Assembly: GCF_014650335.1 (NCBI RefSeq)
Contig: NZ_BMUT01000010.1
Coordinates: 1 to 64,000 of the forward strand
Origin: Streptomyces hiroshimensis
GTDB lineage: Bacteria; Actinomycetota; Actinomycetes; Streptomycetales; Streptomycetaceae
Direction of reading: 5' to 3'
Length of the DNA: 64,000 nucleotides
Position 1 is the first letter of the stretch, and every line of letters begins with the position of its first letter. This document shows, piece after piece, positions 34,065-42,183 of the stretch. The position numbers and the translations under genes were made by a program. Under the pieces are notes generated by a model. The model saw only the letters and a program-made list of their open reading frames with translations, was not told the DNA's origin and did no database searches.

Positions 34065-34450
34065 TCCCCCGCTTCCAGACGGGCCCGCAGGGCCTCGGCC
34101 CTGGGGTCGAGCTTCGCGGCCGCGTGCCGCGAGTACCACCAGGCGATCAGGAAGGTGGTGAGGAACTGGGCCAGCCCGAAGACGAACGCCACGTTGACGT
34201 TGCCCACGACCGTGGTGCCCATGAAGTCGCCCGCGTAGTTCGAGAGCAGGACGTACAGCAGGTACCAGGAGACGAAGGCGATGGTGAGCGGAAAGGCGAA
34301 CGAACGCTGTGCGCGGCGCAGTTCACCGAACTCGGCGCTCGACTGCACCGTGCTGAAACGATCGTTCCCGGCCGCCGGCGGGGCGGCTGCGGCGGTTTCT
34401 GGGTCGTCGGGCTCGTCCGGCCCCTGTGTGGTGGTTGGTGCGGTGTCCAC
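34061..34450 (-). CDS. DUF485 membrane protein, YjcH-like partner of ActP
   Basis: This ~129-residue protein has an acidic/proline-rich N-terminal tail, then two transmembrane helices (FPLTIAFVSWYLLYVLLSNYA and VAFVFGLAQFLTTFLIAWWYS), the DUF485 signature. It is the usual partner of ActP-type permeases (E. coli yjcH-actP). The GTG at 34450 is preferred because AGGAGAG sits five bases upstream; a TTG at 34465 lacks a ribosome-binding site. A CRP-like palindrome lies just upstream. Confidence 0.9.
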   Translation of the reverse strand: MDTAPTTTQGPDEPDDPETAAAAPPAAGNDRFSTVQSSAEFGELRRAQRSFAFPLTIAFVSWYLLYVLLSNYAGDFMGTTVVGNVNVAFVFGLAQFLTTFLIAWWYSRHAAAKLDPRAEALRARLEAGE

Positions 34451-34493
34451 GGTCTCTCCTGACAAGGGGGGTGTGAGGCGCGAGCCGATGGCT

Positions 34494-34509
34494 TGTGATC
34501 CGGATCACG
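34494..34509 (-). promoter_or_regulatory. CRP-like palindrome upstream of DUF485-actP
   Basis: TGTGA-TCCGGA-TCACG matches the CRP half-site spacing TGTGA-N6-TCACA in nine of ten positions, and its inner 14 bases are perfectly palindromic. It lies 44 bases before the DUF485 start. A -10-like TACGAT (34511-34516, minus strand) is immediately upstream, so a bound protein could repress. Direct evidence of binding is lacking. Confidence 0.5.
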
Positions 34510-34939
34510 CATCGTAGAGGCAGGTCGCAGTATGCGACAGGGGGGAGGTGCGGAATTCGGCAGCAGCTGCCGCCGGGGGCGACACCGCCTGCCCGCGGCC
34601 TCGTTGACCCTGGTGTGAGCGATGCGCCTCCTCCCACGCCGCCGTCCCCCGGTCGACGACCGTTCGGGATCGTCAGGTTGACGGCGCCCATAGCGGCGGT
34701 GACGACCGGCCGGTCCATCCCCCTCCCGAGAGCAGGGCGGTGGTACGGGCCCCGGGTTCCGCTTCCGCCGCTGAGCATCGATGCCCTGCGCGACAGCGAT
34801 CTGGCGCCCTGACCCGGCGATCCCGCCCCGGCCCTGCGTCGGGCGATCCCGTCCAGGCTCCGCGTCAGGCGATCTCGCCCCGGCTCTGCGCCATTTGTTG
34901 CCGGGTCATGGCCACTCTGGGCATTTGTTCCGGAATGCA
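34510..34939. other. Long intergenic region upstream of the subtilase
   Basis: The region contains a GTCGCA/TGCGAC hairpin (34524-34538), a run of Pro-encoding DNA, and a triplicated 26-base repeat (34816-34892). A 65-codon frame from GTG 34615 encodes a proline-rich peptide, but has no ribosome-binding site or known relative, so I do not call it as a gene. Confidence 0.45.
34816..34892. repeat. Three imperfect direct repeats, 26-base period
   Basis: Copies begin at 34816, 34842 and 34868, each GGCGATC(C/T)CG(C/T)CC(C/A)GGC followed by (C/T)C(T/C)GCG. The exact 26-base period and the position about 50 bases before a promoter suggest either replication slippage or repeated protein binding. 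Confidence 0.7.
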
Positions 34940-34968
34940 TTGCCCGGTGCCATGATCGGCGCTAGCTT
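34940..34968 (+). promoter_or_regulatory. Promoter of the subtilase gene
   Basis: TTGCCC (34940-34945) and TAGCTT (34963-34968) are separated by exactly 17 bases, fitting the vegetative sigma-factor pattern. This would leave a ~60-base leader before the ATG. Confidence 0.55.
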
Positions 34969-35034
34969 CACTCGTCATGTACCCGCCCGCGCGCAGCCCG
35001 CGCTCCGGCGGTTTTCGGATGATGTGGAGAACCC

Positions 35035-36576
35035 ATGGCTCCTCTGCGTTCAAGACGGCACGCCCTGCTGGCCGTTCCCGTCGGCCTCGCCCTCACCGCC
35101 TCGCTCGGCCTCCTGCCCGGGGTGGCCGCCGCCGCCCCGCAGGACGGGCCGCGGGCGACGACGGCCGCCACCGACGGCCCCCTCCTGTCGTACGTGGTGA
35201 ACACCGCCGCCGACCGCGCCACCGTCGCCAAGGTGAAGAAGGCCGTCGCCGAGGCCGGCGGCACCGTCGTGACCGCCTATCAGCAGATAGGCGTGATCGT
35301 CGCCCACTCCAAGAACCCCGGCTTCGCCGCGGCGCTGCGCACGGTCCCCGGCGTGCAGTCGGCGGGCGCCACCCGCACCGGGCCGATCGCCCCGGCAAGC
35401 ACGACCGACGTCGGCAAGCCCGAGAAGGTGAAGCTGCCCAAGAGCAGCGCGGCGGCGGCCGCCCGTCAGCAGGACACCGGCGCCGAGCCGCTGGAGAGCC
35501 TGCAGTGGGACCTCCCCGCCATCAAGGCGGACCAGGCCGCGAAGGTGAACCCGGGCAGCCGCAAGGTCACCGTCGGCGTCATCGACACCGGCGTGGACGA
35601 CACCCACCCGGATCTCGCTCCCAACTTCTCCCGGAGCCAGTCGGCGAGCTGCGTCACCGGCAAGGCCGACACCGGCCCGGGCTCGTGGCGGCCGTACAAC
35701 CCGGACAAGGACTACCACGGCACGCACGTGGCCGGCACGATAGCCGCGGCCCGCAACGGCGTCGGCGTCGCGGGCGTCGCCCCGAACGTCAAGGTCTCGG
35801 GCATCAAGGTGTCGGACAAGGACAGCTTCTTCTACGCCGAGAGCGTGGTCTGCGCGTTCGTCTTCGCCGCCGAGCACGACATAGCGGTGACGAACAACAG
35901 CTACTACGTCGACCCGTGGATGTTCAACTGTGCGGACGACCCCGACCAGAAGGCGATAGCCGAGTCCGTCACCCGCGCCACGAAGTACGCCCAGGACAAG
36001 GGCACCGTCAACGTCGCCTCGGCCGGCAACTCCAACTTCGACCTGGCGGCCAAGGAGATCACCGACACCTCCAGCCCGAACGACAAGGGCCGGCCCGCGC
36101 AGAACCGCAAGATCGACCCGTCCGTCTGCCTCGACGTCCCGGCCCAGCTGCCCGGCGTCGTCACCGTCTCGTCGACCGGCGTGAAGTCCGCGAAGGCGTA
36201 CTACTCCAACTACGGCCTGAACCAGATCGACGTGGCGGCCCCCGGCGGCGACAAGTACCAGGTCCCCGACCTGCCGGCCAAGGACGGCCGGATCCTCTCC
36301 ACGCTGCCCGGCGGCGACTGGGGCTACCTCCAGGGCACTTCGATGGCCGGTCCGCACGTGGCCGGCGTGGCGGCGCTGCTGAAGAGCGCGCACCCCAAGT
36401 CGTCCCCGCAGGAGATCCAGTGGCTCCTCAAGGCGCAGGCCGACAACCCCGGCTGCCCGGCGGGCCCGTACGACGGTGACGGCGACGGCAAGGCCGACGC
36501 CGTCTGCACCGGCAACAAGAACGTCAACGGCTTCTACGGCTTCGGCATCGTCGACGCCCTGGACGCGGTGCGCTGA
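35035..36576 (+). CDS. Secreted S8 family serine protease (subtilase)
   Basis: The 513-residue pre-pro-enzyme has a signal peptide (residues ~1-34), a propeptide (~45-150) and a subtilisin catalytic domain with the complete triad: Asp in VGVIDTGVDDTHPDL, His in HGTHVAGTIAA and Ser in QGTSMAGPHVAGVAALL. The oxyanion Asn is in VTNNSYYVD. Four cysteines could stabilise the secreted enzyme. A GGAGA ribosome-binding site is five bases from ATG. Its last 43 bases overlap the convergent lysoplasmalogenase gene. Confidence 0.94.
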   Translation: MAPLRSRRHALLAVPVGLALTASLGLLPGVAAAAPQDGPRATTAATDGPLLSYVVNTAADRATVAKVKKAVAEAGGTVVTAYQQIGVIVAHSKNPGFAAALRTVPGVQSAGATRTGPIAPASTTDVGKPEKVKLPKSSAAAAARQQDTGAEPLESLQWDLPAIKADQAAKVNPGSRKVTVGVIDTGVDDTHPDLAPNFSRSQSASCVTGKADTGPGSWRPYNPDKDYHGTHVAGTIAAARNGVGVAGVAPNVKVSGIKVSDKDSFFYAESVVCAFVFAAEHDIAVTNNSYYVDPWMFNCADDPDQKAIAESVTRATKYAQDKGTVNVASAGNSNFDLAAKEITDTSSPNDKGRPAQNRKIDPSVCLDVPAQLPGVVTVSSTGVKSAKAYYSNYGLNQIDVAAPGGDKYQVPDLPAKDGRILSTLPGGDWGYLQGTSMAGPHVAGVAALLKSAHPKSSPQEIQWLLKAQADNPGCPAGPYDGDGDGKADAVCTGNKNVNGFYGFGIVDALDAVR

Positions 36577-37283
36577 CGCTCGCGCTTGTCCGAGGAGGGG
36601 CCGGGCGTCCGCCCGGCCCCTTCCGCGCTGCGAAGGAACCCCTCGGCGAGCAGGAACTGCGCGCCGAGGTAGGTGAGCATGACCCAGAACTGGGGGGCGG
36701 GCGCCTGGGGCCAGTCGGCGACGCCGGTGGCGATGAGGGTGTCCGACACCACGAACAGCGCCCCGCCGGCCGCGGCGAGCGCCCCGGCCCGGGTCGCCCG
36801 CAGCGCCATCGTGACCAGCAGCAGGCTGTAGAGCGCGACGGGCACCCGCAGGCCGGCCTCCAGGTCGGGCCACAGCAGCACGACGGTGACGAGCCAGGCC
36901 GACCCGTAGCCGAGGGCCGGCGGAAGCGTGCGGGCGCTGCCCGGGGTGCCGTGCCGCGAGCACAGCACGAGGTAGCAGCCGTGCCCGGCGGCGAACGACG
37001 CCATGCCGAGCAGGAACGGCAGGTCCCCGCCGACCTGCAGGAGCGTGTCACCGCCGCATCCGAACAGCAGCGCCACGGCGAGCAGCCGGGGCCCGCCGCG
37101 CGTGAGGACGTACGCCGCGAGCAGGGGCATCAGGGCGGGCTTGGTGACGAGCGCGACGGCGGACCCGGCCAGCAGGGCGCCGAGGTGGGCGAGGGCGAGG
37201 CCGCCGAAGACGGCGGGGAGCGGGCGCACGGGGAACGGTCGGGCGGGGAGCCGGCGGATGGGAAGCAGGCGGGCGGCCCTCAC
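36534..37283 (-). CDS. YhhN/TMEM86-family lysoplasmalogenase
   Basis: This 249-residue membrane protein has about eight helices and the YhhN core: KPALMPLLAAYVL, LLFGCGGDTLLQ, FLLGMASFAAGHGCYLVL and FVVSDTLIA. The conserved Asp residues in GGDTLL and VSDTLI are active-site candidates. TMEM86 relatives hydrolyse the vinyl-ether bond of lysoplasmalogens. GTG overlaps the stop of the AGMO-like gene (GTGA), so the two are coupled. The extended C-terminal tail is encoded antisense to the subtilase end and is probably dispensable. Confidence 0.87.
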   Translation of the reverse strand: MRAARLLPIRRLPARPFPVRPLPAVFGGLALAHLGALLAGSAVALVTKPALMPLLAAYVLTRGGPRLLAVALLFGCGGDTLLQVGGDLPFLLGMASFAAGHGCYLVLCSRHGTPGSARTLPPALGYGSAWLVTVVLLWPDLEAGLRVPVALYSLLLVTMALRATRAGALAAAGGALFVVSDTLIATGVADWPQAPAPQFWVMLTYLGAQFLLAEGFLRSAEGAGRTPGPSSDKRERQRTASRASTMPKP

Positions 37284-38248
37284 GCGGCCTGCTCGTGCCG
37301 GGGAGCGGGGGCCTTGCCCGCGTCGCCGGCCCTGTCGGCCCTATCGGCCCCGCCTGCCTCGGCGGTGGCCGCTGCCTCGGCCGCCGTCTCAGCCGCGGCC
37401 TCGGCCCGCACGGACGCCGGCTGCCAGCCCGGCCCGCGGAACACCCTCCCCAGCCGTTCCTTCCAGTCACGCGCCGCGCGCAGGTCGCGGGCGATGGCGG
37501 CGTACTCGTGGGTGGCGACGCGCAGCGGGTTGTAGGTGTCGATGTTCTTGGTCAGCCCGTAGACCGGCCGCTCGCCCTCGGGGACGAAGGACCCGAAGAG
37601 CCGGTCCCAGACGATGAGGATCCCACCGAAGTTGCGGTCCAGGTAGCCGCCCTGCGAGGCGTGGTGGACACGGTGGTGGGAGGCCGTGTTCAGCACGTAC
37701 TCGACGGGCCGGGGCAGCTTGCGCACCCGCTCGGTGTGCACCCAGAACTGGTAGACGAGGTTGGCGGACGAGCAGAAGGCCAGCGCGGCCGGATGCACGC
37801 CCACGGCGATCATCGGCAGGTAGAAGGGCCACACGGTCAGCGTCGTCCAGGGCTGGCGCAGCGCGGTCGTGAGGTTGAACTTCCGGCTGGAGTGGTGCAC
37901 CACGTGGCAGGCCCACAGGATCCTGATGACGTGGTGGCCGCGGTGCGACCAGTAGTAGAAGAAGTCCTGCACCAGGAGCATCAGCGGCAGCGTCCACCAC
38001 AGCACGGGGACGCGCAGCGGCGTGAGCTCGTAGAGGGCGGTGTAGACGGCGACGATCGGAATCTTCCACAGCGCATCGAAGACGAGACTGCCGGCGCCCA
38101 TTCCGATACTGGTCGCCGCGTCCTTGGCCTCGTAGCCCGCGTCACCGCTCTCCTCGGCGGGATGCAGCCGGTAGCTCACCAGCTCCAGCGCGGTGAGCAG
38201 GAGGAAGGCGGGTATGGACCACAGCACGACATCGGGAAGGTGCGGCAT
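37280..38248 (-). CDS. Alkylglycerol-monooxygenase-like fatty acid hydroxylase superfamily protein
   Basis: The 322-residue protein has membrane helices and the eight-histidine diiron set: H102RGHH106, H115VVHH119, and H191HRVHH196, with another His at 171. The blocks FYYWSHRGHH, WACHVVHHSSRKFNLTTALR, LNTASHHRVHH and DRNFGGILIVWDRLFGSF closely resemble AGMO (TMEM195), the tetrahydrobiopterin-dependent enzyme that cleaves alkyl-ether lipids. They fit AGMO better than generic sterol desaturases. The C-terminal ~60 residues are an Ala-rich low-complexity tail. The function is inferred from motif similarity. Confidence 0.85.
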   Translation of the reverse strand: MPHLPDVVLWSIPAFLLLTALELVSYRLHPAEESGDAGYEAKDAATSIGMGAGSLVFDALWKIPIVAVYTALYELTPLRVPVLWWTLPLMLLVQDFFYYWSHRGHHVIRILWACHVVHHSSRKFNLTTALRQPWTTLTVWPFYLPMIAVGVHPAALAFCSSANLVYQFWVHTERVRKLPRPVEYVLNTASHHRVHHASQGGYLDRNFGGILIVWDRLFGSFVPEGERPVYGLTKNIDTYNPLRVATHEYAAIARDLRAARDWKERLGRVFRGPGWQPASVRAEAAAETAAEAAATAEAGGADRADRAGDAGKAPAPRHEQAA

Positions 38249-38504
38249 GGGCGCACGATAGACACGTCATCAGCCGTGCCGCTAGGGGTAGTTACCCATC
38301 GGTATGAAATCGTGTTACCGAGGGTTCGAAGCAAGAGAGGGATCACCGGGCCGCTGCGGGAACGGACACCCCCGTCAAGGGCGTGGAGCTCTTCTCACCC
38401 GGGCGTCTCGACATCCGCCCGGGCCGTGGTGTCTTCCTCGGCTGACGCCTCGCGCCCCCGCCCGCTCCCCTCGCTGTCAGTACGCCCCCGTATTCTCTGT
38501 GACC

Positions 38505-39512
38505 ATGCTCGAAGACCAGACCACCGCCGACACTCCGACTCCGTGGCCGGCCGCGTATCCCGAGGGATATGCGGTCGTCGACGTGGAGACCACCGGGCTC
38601 GCCCGGGACGACCGGATAGTGTCGGCGGCGGTCTACCAGCTGGACGCCCGCGGGCAGGTCGAGGACCACTGGTACACGCTGGTCAACCCCGAGCGGGACC
38701 CCGGGCCCGTGTGGATCCACGGGCTGACGACGGCCGTGCTCTCCTCCGCGCCTCTCTTCCCCGAGATCGCGGACGAGTTCGCCAAGCGCCTCGCGGGCCG
38801 CGTCCTCGTGGCGCACAACGCCGCCTTCGACTGGTCGATGATCGCCCGTGAGTACGCCCGCGCGAAGGCCACCGCCCCGGTGCGGCAGCGGCTGTGCACG
38901 ATCGCGCTCTCCAAGGAGCTGCAGCTGCCGCTGCCCAATCACAAGCTGGAGTCGCTCGCGGCGCACTACGGCGTCGTGCAGCAGCGTGCTCACCACGCGC
39001 TCGATGACGCCCGTGTGCTCGCCGAGGCGTTCCGGCCGAGCCTGCAGCTGGCGGCCGAGGCAAATCTGCGGCTGCCGCTGCTCGCCTGCCAGCCCCTCAC
39101 GGAGTGGTCCGACGGGCCGGCGGCAACCCCCCGCTCTTCGGGATATATCGGGCATCAGCGTTCATACGGCTCGTCCAACAGCTGGCGGCCCAGCCGTAAG
39201 CGGCCCGCCTGCCCGTATCCCAACCCCGGGCGGTACAAAGAGGGCGAACAGCTCATTCAGGGCATGCGGGTGGCGTTCTCGGGCGACACCTCCATCGACC
39301 GCGAGCTGCTGGAGGACCGCGCCATCGAGGCGGGGCTGCACATCGCCACCAGCGTCTCCCGCCTCACGAGCGTGCTGGTCACCAATGATCCCGGCTCCCC
39401 GACGACCAAGACCTCCAAGGCGCGCTCCTTCGGCACCCCGGTGATCGACGAGGCGGTCTTCGTCCAGCTGCTCTCCCACGTGCTCCCGGCGCCCGGCGGC
39501 CCCAAGAGCTGA
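38505..39512 (+). CDS. DEDDh 3'-5' exonuclease with BRCT domain
   Basis: The 335-residue fusion has a DnaQ-like exonuclease domain (about 22-190) with all acidic residues: D and E in VVDVETTG, D in HNAAFDWSM, and H/D in HHALDDARVLAEAF. It ends in a BRCT domain (about 255-335; GMRVAFSGDTSIDRELL, TSVLVTNDPGSPTTKTSKA). It could act in proofreading or repair at DNA ends. TATTCT (38491-38496) is a likely -10; GTG 38499 is an alternative leaderless start. Confidence 0.9.
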   Translation: MLEDQTTADTPTPWPAAYPEGYAVVDVETTGLARDDRIVSAAVYQLDARGQVEDHWYTLVNPERDPGPVWIHGLTTAVLSSAPLFPEIADEFAKRLAGRVLVAHNAAFDWSMIAREYARAKATAPVRQRLCTIALSKELQLPLPNHKLESLAAHYGVVQQRAHHALDDARVLAEAFRPSLQLAAEANLRLPLLACQPLTEWSDGPAATPRSSGYIGHQRSYGSSNSWRPSRKRPACPYPNPGRYKEGEQLIQGMRVAFSGDTSIDRELLEDRAIEAGLHIATSVSRLTSVLVTNDPGSPTTKTSKARSFGTPVIDEAVFVQLLSHVLPAPGGPKS

Positions 39513-39564
39513 GGGAAGCCACCCGCTGCTCCCGGGGCGAACCGGGCCAGGTACCGTCAAATGC

Positions 39565-40365
39565 GTGTACCGCTTCCTGTTGTCCCGGCAGTGGGTGATC
39601 CTCACCCTCGTGGGGCTCGTCCTCATCCCGGTGATGATCAAACTGGGCTTCTGGCAGTTCCACCGCCACGAGCACCGGGTCGCGCGCAACGACTTCGTCG
39701 CCCGCAGCCTCGCCGCCGACCCCGTGCCGGTCACCGAGCTGTCCGAGCCCGGCAAGGACGTCTCCGACGACGTCTGGCGCCGGGTCACCGCGAGCGGCAC
39801 CTTCGACACCAAGGGCGAGGTCGTCGTCCGGCTGCGCACCGACGCCGACGGCAAGTCCGGCTACATGGTCCTCACCCCGCTCCTGCTGGCCGACGGGCGG
39901 GCCGTCCTCGTCAACCGCGGCTGGATCCCCTCCACCGGCGATCTGACGAAGTTCCCCGAGGTCCCCGCCCCGCCCGCCGGCAGGGTCACCGTCACCGGCC
40001 GGCTGCGCGCCGACGAGACCGACTCCAGCGGCATCAAGGACACCCGCGGCCTGCCGCCCCGTCAGGTCATGCGCATCAACAGCGAGCGTCAGGCCGAGGC
40101 CCTGCACCGCCCCGTCCTCGGCGGCTACATCGAGCTCACCGACCCGGACCCCGGCGACAAGGGCCCCGAGCCCGTGGCCGCCCCGGACCACGACAGCATC
40201 GGCCCGCACATGGCGTACGCCGTCCAGTGGTGGCTGTTCACCGCCTTCGTGCCCGTCGGCTGGATCATCCTCGTCCGCCGCGAGCGCCGCGACCGCGCCG
40301 CCGGGGCCGCGGACGCCACCGGCGCACAGCCCGCGGTCGCCCGTACAGCCGCCACCCCGGAGTAG
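39565..40365 (+). CDS. SURF1-family cytochrome oxidase assembly protein
   Basis: The 266-residue protein has two transmembrane helices, one near each end (VILTLVGLVLIPVMIKLGFWQF and WWLFTAFVPVGWIILV), around a periplasmic domain with WRRVTASGTFD, VLTPLLLADGRAVLVNRGWIP and VTVTGRLRADE. SURF1 helps insert haem or copper centres of cytochrome aa3 oxidase. TACCGT just before the GTG suggests a leaderless mRNA. It is followed within 30 bases by the GH15 gene. Confidence 0.92.
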   Translation: MYRFLLSRQWVILTLVGLVLIPVMIKLGFWQFHRHEHRVARNDFVARSLAADPVPVTELSEPGKDVSDDVWRRVTASGTFDTKGEVVVRLRTDADGKSGYMVLTPLLLADGRAVLVNRGWIPSTGDLTKFPEVPAPPAGRVTVTGRLRADETDSSGIKDTRGLPPRQVMRINSERQAEALHRPVLGGYIELTDPDPGDKGPEPVAAPDHDSIGPHMAYAVQWWLFTAFVPVGWIILVRRERRDRAAGAADATGAQPAVARTAATPE

Positions 40366-40394
40366 CCGCCCCGCCCCGGGGGAAGACGCAGCCC

Positions 40395-42179
40395 GTGGCA
40401 CGCATCGAGGACTACGCGCTCATCGGCGATCTGCAGACCTCCGCCCTGGTCGGCCGTGACGGCTCGATCGACTGGCTCTGTCTGCCCCGCTTCGACTCCG
40501 CCGCCTGCTTCGCCGCCCTCCTCGGCGACGAGGACAACGGCCACTGGCGGCTGGCCCCCACGAGCGCCGGCCCCGGCACTCCGTGCACCCGCCGCTCCTA
40601 CCTCCCAAACTCCCTCGTCCTCGAAACCGTCTGGGAGACGGCCACCGGCACCGCCAAAGTCACCGACTTCATGCCCCAGCGCGACCGCGCCCCCGACGTC
40701 GTCCGCATCGTCGAGGGCGTCTCCGGCAGCGTCGACATGCTCGGCGTCCTCCGTCTGCGCTTCGACTACGGCAGCGTCGTGCCGTGGATACGGCGCGCCG
40801 ACGGCCACCGCGTCGCCGTCGCCGGGCCCGACTCCGCCTGGCTGCGCAGCGAGCCCCCCGTCAAGACCTATGGCCGCGACTTCAGCACCCGCTCCGAATT
40901 CACCGTCTCCACCGGCGACAAGACCGCCTTCGTCCTCACCTGGCACCCCTCCCACCAGCCGCGCCCCGACCTCGTCGACCCCCACGAATCCCTGCGCCAC
41001 AGCCTGGAGGACTGGCGCGAGTGGGCCGGCCGCTGCCGCTACCGCGGCCCCCACCGCGAAGCCGTCGTCCGCTCCCTCATCACCCTCAAGGCGCTCACCT
41101 ACGCCCCCACCGGAGGCATCGCCGCCGCCGGCACCACCTCCCTCCCCGAGGAGATCGGCGGCGTCCGCAACTGGGACTACCGCTACTGCTGGCTGCGCGA
41201 CTCCACGCTCACCCTCGGCGCCCTCCTCTCCGCAGGCTACGGCGACGAGGCCGCCGCCTGGCGCGCCTGGCTCCTGCGCGCCGCCGCCGGCGACCCCGCC
41301 GACCTGCAGGTCATGTACGGCCTCGGCGGCGAGCGCCGGCTGACCGAACACGAGCTCCCCTGGCTCTCCGGCTACGAGCGCTCCGCCCCCGTCCGCGTCG
41401 GCAACAGCGCCGTCAAACAGCTCCAGCTCGACGTCTACGGCGAGGTCATGGACTCCCTCCACCTCACCCGCAGCTGGGGCCTGCCCGCCAAGCCCCACGA
41501 GTGGAAGCTCCAGCGCTCCCTGATGGAGCACATCAAGAACCACTGGCACGAGCCCGACGAGGGCATCTGGGAGATCCGCAGCCCCCGCCGCCACTTCGTC
41601 CACTCCAAGGTCATGGCCTGGGTGGCCGCCGACCGCGCCGTCCGAGCCCTCGAAGCCGACCCCGGCCTGGACGGCGACATCGACGGCTGGCGGGCCATGC
41701 GCGACGAAGTCCACCGCGAGGTCTGCGAACGCGGCTACGACGCCGAGCGCGGCACCTTCACCCAGTCCTACGGCTCGCAGGAGCTCGACGCCGCCACCCT
41801 CCTGATCCCCCGCGTCGGCTTCCTCCCGCCCGACGACCCCCGGGTGACCGGCACCGTCGACGCGATCCGCCGCGAGCTGGACCACGGCGGCCTGGTCCGC
41901 CGCTACAGCACCGACGGAAAACCCATGGACGGCCTCCCCGGCAACGAGGGCGCCTTCCTGGCCTGCTCCTTCTGGCTGGCCGACGCCCTGCACATGACCG
42001 GGCGCACCGAGGAGGCCCGCGCCCTGTTCGAGCGCCTGCTCTCCCTCCGCAGCGACGTGGGCCTGCTGGCCGAGGAATACGACCCCCAGGCCCTGCGCCA
42101 TCTGGGCAACTACCCTCAGGCATTCAGCCACATCGGCCTCGTGAACACGGCCCTCACGCTCTTCCCTCGGCAAGACTGA
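40395..42179 (+). CDS. Glycoside hydrolase family 15 protein (glucoamylase/trehalase-like)
   Basis: The 594-residue protein starts VARIEDYALIGDLQTSALVGRDGSIDWLCLPRFDS and has the (alpha/alpha)6 GH15 domain in residues ~220-590, including GGVRNWDYRYCWLRDSTLTL and EEYDPQALRHLGNYPQAFSH. Actinobacterial members with this N-terminal module often act as alpha,alpha-trehalases (Rv2402-like) rather than starch glucoamylases. The absence of a signal peptide fits an intracellular trehalose or maltooligosaccharide role. It probably forms an operon with SURF1 and the downstream SDR. Confidence 0.9.
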   Translation: MARIEDYALIGDLQTSALVGRDGSIDWLCLPRFDSAACFAALLGDEDNGHWRLAPTSAGPGTPCTRRSYLPNSLVLETVWETATGTAKVTDFMPQRDRAPDVVRIVEGVSGSVDMLGVLRLRFDYGSVVPWIRRADGHRVAVAGPDSAWLRSEPPVKTYGRDFSTRSEFTVSTGDKTAFVLTWHPSHQPRPDLVDPHESLRHSLEDWREWAGRCRYRGPHREAVVRSLITLKALTYAPTGGIAAAGTTSLPEEIGGVRNWDYRYCWLRDSTLTLGALLSAGYGDEAAAWRAWLLRAAAGDPADLQVMYGLGGERRLTEHELPWLSGYERSAPVRVGNSAVKQLQLDVYGEVMDSLHLTRSWGLPAKPHEWKLQRSLMEHIKNHWHEPDEGIWEIRSPRRHFVHSKVMAWVAADRAVRALEADPGLDGDIDGWRAMRDEVHREVCERGYDAERGTFTQSYGSQELDAATLLIPRVGFLPPDDPRVTGTVDAIRRELDHGGLVRRYSTDGKPMDGLPGNEGAFLACSFWLADALHMTGRTEEARALFERLLSLRSDVGLLAEEYDPQALRHLGNYPQAFSHIGLVNTALTLFPRQD

Positions 42180-42183
42180 GGTC

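Noticed and set aside
32253..34238. 661-codon plus-strand frame over actP
   Set aside because: Gly/Asp/Glu-rich shadow of the symporter.
34615..34812. 65-codon proline-rich frame upstream of the subtilase
   Set aside because: No ribosome-binding site, no recognisable relative, and composition typical of chance frames in GC-rich DNA.
38300..38320. CGGTA...TACCG inverted pair as a TetR operator
   Set aside because: Only five matching bases per arm and no adjacent regulator.
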